DNA of 5,442 nt from positions 1 through 5,442 of the forward strand of contig JAPYSD010000277.1 in assembly GCA_029936705.1 (NCBI GenBank). Direction: 5' to 3'. Below, in pieces: positions 1-5,196 of this stretch. Under the pieces are notes generated by a model. That model saw only the letters and a list, made by a program, of their open reading frames with translations, had not been told where the DNA came from and did not search any database. A program made the translations under genes and the position numbers. The DNA is from Croceicoccus sp. (GTDB lineage Bacteria > Pseudomonadota > Alphaproteobacteria > Sphingomonadales > Sphingomonadaceae). Positions within the stretch are counted from its first letter, which is position 1. The number at the start of each line of letters is the position of its first letter.

Positions 1-1
1 C

Positions 2-415
2 CCCAACCCCTATGGCGTGCCGATCACCACCGGCGGCTGGGCCGGCAACGGCGCCATACTGCAAAGCGGCCTCAACGACTACGCCATCCACAAGGCGTTT
101 CCGCAGCTGACCGACGGTTCAGGCGTCTACCGCGCGCTCGACTACATCCACGGCACGCATCCGGCCTCGAACCTGTCCTTCGTGTCGGCGGTCGGCGCGC
201 GGTCCAAGGAAGTCGCCTATGGCAGCAACCGGGCCGACTTCTCGTTCATCCCCGGCGGCGTCGTGCCCGGCGTGCTGGTGATCAAGCCCGACTACCCGGA
301 GAACCAGGAAAACTGGCCCTTCTTCTGGGGCGAGAACGAATATGTGGTGAACATGACGCCCAGCTATGTCGCGCTGGTCCAGGCCGCCATCGAGCTGAAC
401 AACGACAACCGCTGA
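2..415 (+). CDS. Glycoside hydrolase family 9 (cellulase-like), C-terminal part
   Basis: This is the last 137 residues of an enzyme whose N-terminus lies off the left edge. The reading frame is open from base 2 and stops with TGA at 413-415. The order of motifs fits the C-terminal half of the GH9 (alpha/alpha)6 barrel: NPYGVPI, then LDYIHGTHPASN, SFVSAVGARS, YGSNRADFSFIPGG, and finally WGENEYVVN. The Glu in NEYVVN (about residue 113 of the fragment) is in the place of the GH9 catalytic acid. The catalytic Asp pair would be upstream and is not visible. GH9 enzymes cleave beta-1,4-glucans or related oligosaccharides by inversion. Members with this PGGVVPG...KPDYPE tail often carry an N-terminal Ig-like domain, which cannot be checked here. 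Substrate and cell location are unknown. A hairpin follows 7 bases after the stop. Family assignment is firm; specificity is not. Confidence 0.88.
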   Translation, partial: PNPYGVPITTGGWAGNGAILQSGLNDYAIHKAFPQLTDGSGVYRALDYIHGTHPASNLSFVSAVGARSKEVAYGSNRADFSFIPGGVVPGVLVIKPDYPENQENWPFFWGENEYVVNMTPSYVALVQAAIELNNDNR

Positions 416-422
416 AAACCAA

Positions 423-457
423 CGCACATCGCCCGCTGAAAAGCGGGCGATGCTGCG
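423..457 (+). terminator. Hairpin downstream of the GH9 gene, probable terminator
   Basis: A perfect 11-bp GC-rich stem (CATCGCCCGCT at 427-437, AGCGGGCGATG at 442-452) is closed by a GAAA tetraloop. A further 4 bp (423-426 with 454-457) pair across a single bulged C. It begins 7 bases after the GH9 stop. There is no T-run after it, so either it terminates weakly or it mainly protects the mRNA 3' end. Its position and stability support a 3'-end role. Confidence 0.7.
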
Positions 458-555
458 CGAAAAATCGCAATGCCGAATGAAATGGTGCCAGAAGAGGCAT
501 CACATTCGAAATAATTTTTTACGTCTTATCAGATAGCTAGGAATTCGGTCGTCTC

Positions 556-588
556 CAAAAAGCCCTCAAAAGGCCCTCAAAAGCCGTC
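556..588 (+). repeat. Three tandem 11-bp repeats (CAAAARGCCCT)
   Basis: Copies lie at 556-566 (CAAAAAGCCCT), 567-577 (CAAAAGGCCCT) and 578-588 (CAAAAGCCGTC). The first two differ at one base and the third is degenerate. The 11-bp period is close to one helical turn, so all copies face the same side of the DNA. The role is unknown: a protein-binding array or simple slippage are both possible. Confidence 0.6.
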
Positions 589-675
589 TAATGCATTGGT
601 TCGATGCCTTTTTCGGGACTCCAAATTCAATTTCTCCCTATGCGAGTTGGGCGATATCAATGTCAGCTTTACGCC

Positions 676-837
676 CGTATTGTGTCGAAAAAGTCGGCCC
701 CGCCGCGCCGGAGGTTAATTTCGGGCAACAAAAATTCAGAGTGAGCTTGCCGCTTGAATCATTGTTACATTACGAGGCGTGCCAAAGTTCTAGTGTTACC
801 GACCAAAACGGGTGGCAGAGTTTTTCAACACAATACG
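676..837. repeat. Segment of about 160 bp with 24-bp terminal inverted repeats (MITE-like)
   Basis: Left arm 676-699 and right arm 814-837 pair at 21 of 24 positions; the conserved core reads CGTATTGTGT-(C/T)-GAAAAA. The 114-base interior has no gene. If the ends are taken at 677 and 836, the tetranucleotide GCCC sits immediately outside on both sides (673-676 and 837-840), as a short target duplication would. No transposase is present. It could be a non-autonomous element, the remnant of a larger insertion sequence, or a large hairpin. The inverted repeat is seen directly; its mobile nature is inference. Confidence 0.5.
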
Positions 838-966
838 CCCGGATTCTGGACGTAGCCCGCGCATAGCAAGGTGCCCGAAAGCGGACCGCTTGCTTTTCTG
901 CTCTGGCAGGCTGAGTCAATTGTGAGTGTTGGATGGAACGTTGGTCCGTAGCTTGGATCTGCTGGA

Positions 967-1356
967 TTAGCCTTCGCCGGCTAAGCTTTCCAATACCGGG
1001 CACCGATCATCACTGGTAGTGCCACACTGCCTGATCAATTTTGTCAGAGCAGTTTCCATGCGCGCGAGGTCCGCCAGCTTGGCGCGGACGTTCCCGAGAT
1101 GCTGTTCCGCGATTGATTGCACTTGATCGCAATGCACATCGGGCCCCGGTGTGAGGTCGAGCAGCGCCCGCACCTCTTCAAGGGAGAAGCCGAGTTCGCG
1201 CGCACGCCGAACGAAACGCAGCCGCTCGATGTCCCGAGGACCGTAGTCGCGGTAAGCGCCCCTTCGTGGAGGCGGGTCGATGACTCCTATCCGCTCATAA
1301 TATCGGATTGTCTCGATTTTGCATCCGGTCTGTTTCGATACATCACCGATTTTCAC
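967..1356 (-). CDS. merR: MerR-family metal-responsive regulator, MerR(Hg)-like
   Basis: A 129-residue regulator transcribed away from the metal genes. An N-terminal winged helix-turn-helix (residues 3-26, IGDVSKQTGC...ETIRYYERIG) recognises the operator. A long dimerisation helix follows (HLGNVRAKLADLARMETALTKLI). Cys76 (in HCDQ), Cys111 (QCGTT) and Cys119 (RCPVLESL) line up with Cys82, Cys117 and Cys126 of Tn501 MerR, the three ligands of Hg(II). The extra ligands of ZntR (Cys114, and His119 in the loop) are absent, which argues for Hg over Zn, although CGT resembles ZntR locally. The start is GTG at 1356-1354, chosen because an AAGGGG ribosome site lies just upstream and the next upstream codons offer no start. 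In this family the regulator represses without metal and, when bound to metal, unwinds the promoter to activate it. It sits 75 bp from merT with the operator between them. Confidence 0.88.
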   Translation of the reverse strand: MKIGDVSKQTGCKIETIRYYERIGVIDPPPRRGAYRDYGPRDIERLRFVRRARELGFSLEEVRALLDLTPGPDVHCDQVQSIAEQHLGNVRAKLADLARMETALTKLIRQCGTTSDDRCPVLESLAGEG

Positions 1357-1362
1357 ACGAAA

Positions 1363-1368
1363 CCCCTT
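1363..1368 (-). promoter_or_regulatory. Ribosome binding site for merR (supports GTG start)
   Basis: Read on the minus strand this is AAGGGG, 6 bases before GTG at 1356-1354. It sets the start of merR. Confidence 0.6.
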
Positions 1369-1397
1369 GAGTCTGTAGTTGCTACAGACTGTAAATA
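1367..1397 (+). promoter_or_regulatory. MerR-type promoter of the merT operon
   Basis: A -35 box TTGAGT (1367-1372) and a -10 box TAAATA (1392-1397) are separated by 19 bp. This is the overlong spacer that MerR-family activators correct by untwisting the DNA. The operator dyad fills the spacer. Transcription should start near 1404, giving a leader of about 28 bases before merT. The -10 choice is tentative because the local run of A and T allows nearby alternatives. A distinct merR promoter could not be placed with confidence. Confidence 0.75.
1370..1390. promoter_or_regulatory. MerR operator, perfect dyad
   Basis: The arms AGTCTGTAG (1370-1378) and CTACAGACT (1382-1390) are exact reverse complements separated by TTG. 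The dyad is centred between the -35 and -10 boxes, as in MerR, ZntR and CueR operators. It lies immediately upstream of merR, so it probably also mediates autoregulation. Confidence 0.88.
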
Positions 1398-1416
1398 ATT
1401 GCGGGAATCGGGTTTT

Positions 1417-1425
1417 GGAAAGGGA
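1417..1425 (+). promoter_or_regulatory. Ribosome binding site for merT (supports GTG start at 1432)
   Basis: GGAAAGGGA lies 6 bases before the GTG at 1432. An earlier in-frame TTG at 1399 sits on the promoter itself, before the expected transcription start, so GTG 1432 is preferred. Confidence 0.6.
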
Positions 1426-1431
1426 CGACTG

Positions 1432-1779
1432 GTGCGCAGCTTCAGCACATGGTGGAACGGATTAGCGGCGGGCAGCGGTGTCTTTGCTGCCTTCGGAGCA
1501 GCTGCTTGCTGTGCACTCCCATTGACGCTTACGTCAGTTGGTGTGGGTTCCGCGTGGCTTGGCAGCATCTCGCCTGTCGTAGCCCCCTATCGCCTCCCCC
1601 TGCTGACCCTCGCGTCGGCTCTTCTCCTCGCTGCGACCCTCCGTTTGCTCTGGCAGTTTAGGCAGGCACAAACATGCCCGGCGGACAGTGCATGCGGATC
1701 ACCGACCTATCGAGCGCTGACCGCCATAGGGATTGCCATCGGTGCTGCGCTGCTGACAGGTGCCTTCCTCTATGGCTGA
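1432..1779 (+). CDS. merT: MerT-family mercuric ion membrane transporter
   Basis: A 115-residue inner-membrane protein, close to the 116 of Tn501 MerT. Three hydrophobic segments are visible (about residues 10-35, 53-75 and 94-114). A vicinal pair Cys26-Cys27 (AACCALPL) lies in the first membrane helix. Cys82 and Cys88 (TCPADSAC) lie in the loop between helices 2 and 3. These match the two Cys pairs by which MerT receives Hg(II) from the periplasm and passes it to the cytosol. No merP for the usual periplasmic partner is found here, so the ion must arrive by another route or a merP lies elsewhere. The TGA stop overlaps the ATG of the next gene by 8 bp, so translation is probably coupled. The start is GTG 1432; the frame runs back to a TTG at 1399, rejected because it overlies the promoter. 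Hg specificity is inferred from the family and from merR; related transporters of other thiophilic ions cannot be excluded. Confidence 0.82.
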   Translation: MRSFSTWWNGLAAGSGVFAAFGAAACCALPLTLTSVGVGSAWLGSISPVVAPYRLPLLTLASALLLAATLRLLWQFRQAQTCPADSACGSPTYRALTAIGIAIGAALLTGAFLYG

Positions 1780-1984
1780 TCCGATCCTGATCTCGCGCTT
1801 GCGCTGCCCCGAATGCGGTCATGAAGAAGACATGGAAATGCCGACCAACGCCTGCATGTTCTTCTACACTTGCACGGGCTGCGGCGTGCGTCTCAAGCCG
1901 CTCCACGGCGATTGCTGCGTGTTCTGCTCCTACGGCACAGTTCGCTGTCCTCCGATACAGGAAGGGGACTGCTGCAATGGCTGA
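1772..1984 (+). CDS. GDCCVxC-domain small cysteine-rich protein
   Basis: A 70-residue soluble protein with 11 cysteines: a CPEC pair (12, 15), Cys28, a CTGC pair (34, 37), the signature GDCCVFC (48, 49, 52), Cys59, and a second GDCC near the C-terminus (67, 68). The two CxxC pairs suggest a zinc-ribbon-like fold. GDCCVxC defines a family known as (seleno)protein because some members carry selenocysteine in the motif; here both codons are TGC, so it is a plain cysteine form. There is no signal peptide or membrane segment, so it should be cytosolic. The ATG at 1772 overlaps the merT stop, and its own TGA overlaps the start of the flavoprotein, so the three genes form one tightly coupled operon. 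The ribosome site is weak (AGG 11 bases upstream), in line with reinitiation. Biochemical function is not established to my knowledge; a metal-thiolate carrier or redox partner is a reasonable inference. Confidence 0.85.
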   Translation: MADPILISRLRCPECGHEEDMEMPTNACMFFYTCTGCGVRLKPLHGDCCVFCSYGTVRCPPIQEGDCCNG

Positions 1985-3308
1985 GGCTTTCGATTTCATT
2001 GCGATCGGATCGGGAACGGCTGCGCAGGTCGCGGTCCACCAGATGGCCGACGCCGGGAAGCGTTGCGCGGTTATCGATTACAGGCCCTACGGTGGCACAT
2101 GCGCGCTCCGAGGGTGCGATCCGAAAAAGATGATGGTGAGTGGAGAGGAAGCGCTCGCTGCACACAGGCGATTGAAGGGGAAGGGTATCGAAGGTTCTGT
2201 TTCGATTGACTGGGGTGACCTCCAGGCATTCAAGCGCAGCTTCACCGACCCCGTCCCTGAAAAGCAGGAAGCTCGCTACGAGCGAAAGGGCGTCGCGACC
2301 TTCCACTGCACGGCTCGCTTCGCTGGCCCCGGCCGGATCGTGATAGGCGAGACCGAACTGTGTTTTTCCCACGCTCTTATCGCGACGGGGGCGGAGCCTC
2401 GATCACTTGGCATCGAAGGCGAGCCGTTGCTGACCCACAGCGATGCATTCCTAGAACTCGAATCCCTTCCAGATCGGATCGTATTCGTCGGCGGTGGATA
2501 CATAGCTGCGGAATTTGCCCACCTCGCGGCGCGGGCAGGTGCAAAGGTAACCATCATCCAACGAGGCCGCATTCTGAAAGCCTTCGACCCTGACACGGTC
2601 GATTGGCTCATGCCGAGTTTCGACGATCTCGGCATTGAAATCGTGGACGCCGAGGTGAACAGCGTAGCGAAGAGAGGCGGCGTTCTGACCGTCCATGCTG
2701 GCGACCGCAGGATCGAAGGGGACTTGGTGGTGCACGCTGCCGGAAGAGTCCCTGCGATCGGTTCGCTCGATCTGGGGGCGGGAGACGTCGCCTGTGACGA
2801 GGGTCGCTTGGTGCTTACCGCTCAACTACGAAGCCAAAGCAACCCCAAAGTCTTCGCGGCGGGTGACGCTGCTGCAAATGGTCCGCCACTGACTCCGGTC
2901 TCCAGTCATGATGCCAAAGTGGTTCTTGAGAACATACTCGAAGATAGCGGCCGAGCTCCGAACTATTGTGGGGTTCCTAGTGCACTTTTCACGGAGCCGC
3001 CGGCGGCGCGGGTCGGAATGCTGGAAAGCGAGGCGCACGAGGCAGGTTTGGATTTCACGGTGAATGCTGGATCGCACCCAGGTTGGTTTTCGGCAAGGCG
3101 GCTGAACGAAGAGATCTACGGCCACAAGGTGCTGGTCGAAACTGGAACAGGACGCATCCTTGGGGCTCACCTGGTCGGCCCTGACGCTGACGAACTGATC
3201 AATATCTTCGGCTTAGCCATCCGACATGGGCTTAATGCGGACGATATTAAATCGACTATGTTTGCTTACCCTACAGCTGCCTCCGACGCCGGATCTATGT
3301 TGGGTTGA
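1977..3308 (+). CDS. FAD-dependent pyridine-nucleotide disulfide oxidoreductase, MerA/glutathione reductase-like
   Basis: A 443-residue flavoprotein. The FAD-binding motif is at 10-16 (GSGTAA). The redox disulfide is Cys42-Cys47 (GGTCALRGCDPKK), then ATGAEPR (137-142), the NAD(P)H motif GGGYIAAEFA (172-181), the second FAD motif VFAAGDAA (292-299) and the dimerisation domain (about 332-443). After the nucleotide-fold beta strand it has QRGR rather than an acidic residue, which favours NADPH. Neighbours suggest a mercuric reductase role (Hg2+ to Hg0). However, there is no N-terminal HMA (NmerA) domain, the protein ends SMLG without the C-terminal Cys-Cys of MerA, and the HPT of glutathione reductase is YPT (431-433). 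It may instead be a reductase of a small disulfide or metal-thiol protein, perhaps its cotranscribed neighbour. The start is ATG 1977, preceded by GGAAGGGG 9 bases upstream; the frame extends back to 1821, but that part is a shadow of the preceding gene. Confidence 0.85.
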   Translation: MAEAFDFIAIGSGTAAQVAVHQMADAGKRCAVIDYRPYGGTCALRGCDPKKMMVSGEEALAAHRRLKGKGIEGSVSIDWGDLQAFKRSFTDPVPEKQEARYERKGVATFHCTARFAGPGRIVIGETELCFSHALIATGAEPRSLGIEGEPLLTHSDAFLELESLPDRIVFVGGGYIAAEFAHLAARAGAKVTIIQRGRILKAFDPDTVDWLMPSFDDLGIEIVDAEVNSVAKRGGVLTVHAGDRRIEGDLVVHAAGRVPAIGSLDLGAGDVACDEGRLVLTAQLRSQSNPKVFAAGDAAANGPPLTPVSSHDAKVVLENILEDSGRAPNYCGVPSALFTEPPAARVGMLESEAHEAGLDFTVNAGSHPGWFSARRLNEEIYGHKVLVETGTGRILGAHLVGPDADELINIFGLAIRHGLNADDIKSTMFAYPTAASDAGSMLG

Positions 3309-3349
3309 GCAGCACCCGATCGCCGGAGTTCTCTCCATTCCAACCCAAC
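3299..3349. repeat. 9-bp inverted repeat over the oxidoreductase stop codon
   Basis: GTTGGGTTG (3299-3307) and CAACCCAAC (3341-3349) are exact reverse complements with a 33-base loop. The left arm includes the last codons and stop of the flavoprotein gene. It may form the 3' end structure of the operon transcript, but the loop is long and no T-run follows, so terminator function is uncertain. Confidence 0.4.
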
Positions 3350-3373
3350 GACTGCTTTCACACAGCGGTGTAA

Positions 3374-3416
3374 TGCGACCAATGTCCGCTCACGGGTCGC
3401 AAGCCGAATGTCCGCT
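3374..3416. repeat. Direct and inverted repeats in the convergent intergenic gap
   Basis: AATGTCCGCT occurs twice (3381-3390 and 3407-3416), 26 bp apart. The first copy lies in the loop of an inverted repeat, TGCGACC (3374-3380) with GGTCGCA (3395-3401). A near copy, AATGTCAGCT, is at 659-668, and GTCCGCT occurs on the minus strand at 880-886. The pattern resembles degenerate interspersed repeats of alphaproteobacterial intergenic DNA; that identification is from memory of similar sequence and unverified. Confidence 0.4.
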
Positions 3417-3474
3417 ATCTGCGCCTTGTCGACCAGGACCGGACTGACCACTAGCGGCCCCATCGCAGCCCAAC

Positions 3475-5196
3475 TTAGAAGTCGGCAGAGATGCTGGCTT
3501 TGATTGTGCGCGGGGTTCCTTGCAGCAGTGCGGCAGAAAAGACGTCGAACGCGCTGGCCCAGTACTTTTCGTTCGTGATATTATCGGCCGAAAGGCGGAG
3601 CGTGACCGGCGTGTCGTCCGCCGCGAAGACGTAGCGCGCACCGAGATCGATACGCGTCCAGCTATCGAGTTCGAGCGTGTTGGCGGCATCGACCCACTGC
3701 GGACCCGTGTGCACTGCACGCGCTGTGATCGTCGCGCCAGGCACAAAGCCCAAGTCCCACTCCAAGTCTGCATTGGCGGTGTATTCGGAAACGCCAGGTA
3801 CCTCGTTGCCGCTGACGAGCTTCGCATCGGTCAGAGCTGCGCCGCCGATCAGCCTCAGGCTGGGTGTCAGATCGCCGTTGACCGTGAACTCGATGCCTTG
3901 GTGCGTCTGATCCCCGAGGTATCCGAAGCTGCCGTCGGCAAGCACACCCTCTCCCGGTCGCTCAAGGCGGTAGGCGCCGAGACCGACGAAGACATCGCCC
4001 AGTGCCAGCTTGCCTCCAACCTCGTACTGCAGCGACTTGCGGGGCGCGAGCACCTCTCCCGGATTGCTGACGAGCGCCGGATCGAGGGGCGCTGTCGGAC
4101 CTTGCTGGAGCGCCTCGATCCGGTTGCCATATAGCGACAGGCCATCGAAGGGCTTGAGGACCACGCCGATTACGGGCGTGACTGCGCTTTCATCGTATTC
4201 GGTCGCCAGGTCGCCGCCGAAATAGCTGTAGCTCTTCACATTGATGGATTGCAGGCGCAGGCCCGCCGTGACCTGCAAACGGTCTTCGATCATCCCGATC
4301 GTGTCCGATGCGAAAGCACTCCAGAGCCGCGTCCGCGAAATCGGGAAGGGATCCTCAAGGTCGCCGCCGACGAGGGCCGAAGACGGCAGTTCGACCTGCG
4401 GGGCGTCGTAGATATTGGTGGCGTAGCCGGCAAAACCAGGCCCGTAACGGAAATCATAGGCGTTGCGGTTCACCTGCCAGCTGGCATTGCCGCCGAAATT
4501 GAACTCGTGGGTGATCGCTTCGCCCAACTTCACGCGGATGCCAGCTTCGACCGCTTCGTTATTGTCGGTCCGCGGGACGAACAGCGCCGTGCCGCTGGCA
4601 GCACCGCTACCGGCATCGAGAACGGTAATGCCGCCGTAAATGCCTTCCTCGCGCCCGTCGCGCGCACCGGCCCTGAAGTATGCCAATGCATTGTCGGCAA
4701 GATCGTATTCCACGGCCAGCGCGCCGAAAACATCGCGCAGTTCGGTGTAGGTGAAATCCTGCGCATAGTTCGCATCGCCATCGGGAACGGCGGGGATCGT
4801 TGCGCTTCCGACGGTGACCTTCGGCCGCAAGGCGTCGATCCGGACATTCTGGAACGCCAGGTCGAGAGCTGCCCGTAGCGGGCCACTGTCATAATCGATC
4901 GCACCGCCCACGACCTGAGTGCGGCGATCTTCACGGTCGATCGACGTTTCGCCGTCACGATAGGCTGCATTCAGGCGAACGCCCCATTCGCCGTTCTGGC
5001 CAAAGCGGCGAGCGACATCGAAGCTGCCGCCGAAGTGGGCATTCTCGCTGGCTGAAACGGTTACGCGATTGAGGTCGGTGTCTCCGGCCCTCTTGAGCTG
5101 CAGATTGACGCTTCCGCCAAGTCCCGATCCGCCCGGTGCTGCACCGTTCAGGAAGGCGCTGGCGCCGTTGAGGACCTGGACGCTTTCAAACAGTTT
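3475..5196 (-). pseudogene. TonB-dependent siderophore-type receptor, 5'-truncated
   Basis: About 570 C-terminal residues of an outer-membrane receptor that would import a ferric siderophore or similar ligand with energy from TonB-ExbBD. Recognisable receptor sequence starts at FESVQVLNGASAFLNG, followed by GSGLGGSVNLQLKRA, the end of the plug domain. The 22-strand beta-barrel follows, with typical phrases such as PRKSLQYEVGGK, NITNEKYWAS and a terminal Phe (ISADF), the mark of outer-membrane insertion. The signal peptide, TonB box and first half of the plug, roughly 150-200 residues, are missing. Upstream of about 5196 the DNA belongs to a PAS-domain gene in another frame. The only start-like codon in frame is a TTG at 5235-5233 inside that gene. 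Without export signal and full plug it should be non-functional. It is convergent with the metal operon, with 166 bases between the stops. Class is firm; ligand unknown. Confidence 0.82.

Larger units (their letters stand above)
459..966. other. Gene-poor intergenic region between the GH9 gene and merR
   Basis: About 500 bases with no credible gene. The part from about 470 to 850 is visibly richer in A and T than either flank. The open frames here (for example 591-866 +, and 770-1003 -) have no recognisable domain, no convincing ribosome binding site, and run through the inverted repeats described separately. The region holds three tandem 11-bp repeats and a roughly 160-bp inverted-repeat-bounded segment, which suggests relic or non-autonomous mobile DNA. 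Confidence 0.6.

Noticed and set aside
588..613. tRNA-like TTCGA loop (GGTTCGATGCC) before TTTTT
   Set aside because: Only a 4-bp stem, with no acceptor, anticodon or D arm around it.
591..866. 91-codon open frame on the plus strand
   Set aside because: No domain, no clear ribosome site, and it runs through both arms of the inverted repeat; its MSALRPYCVEK phrase and the similar YCVEK phrase on the other strand are just the two repeat arms translated.
865..897. Possible terminator: AGCAAG, then CTTGCT followed by TTTT, on the plus strand
   Set aside because: Only a 6-bp stem with an 18-base loop, and no plus-strand gene precedes it; it is in the wrong orientation for merR.
967..1356. Regulator as ZntR or CueR
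   Set aside because: The extra ZntR ligands are absent and the Cys76/111/119 triad fits MerR of mercury operons; merT next door supports this, though the metal is not proven.
1821..1976. N-terminal extension of the flavoprotein by 52 residues
   Set aside because: It overlaps the GDCCVxC gene in another frame and has no domain; the extension is not an HMA domain (no GMTCxxC). A good ribosome site precedes ATG 1977.
3520..4878. Long plus-strand open frames opposite the receptor (3520-4134, 4249-4878)
   Set aside because: They are antisense shadows in GC-rich codons of the receptor, with no domain signals.
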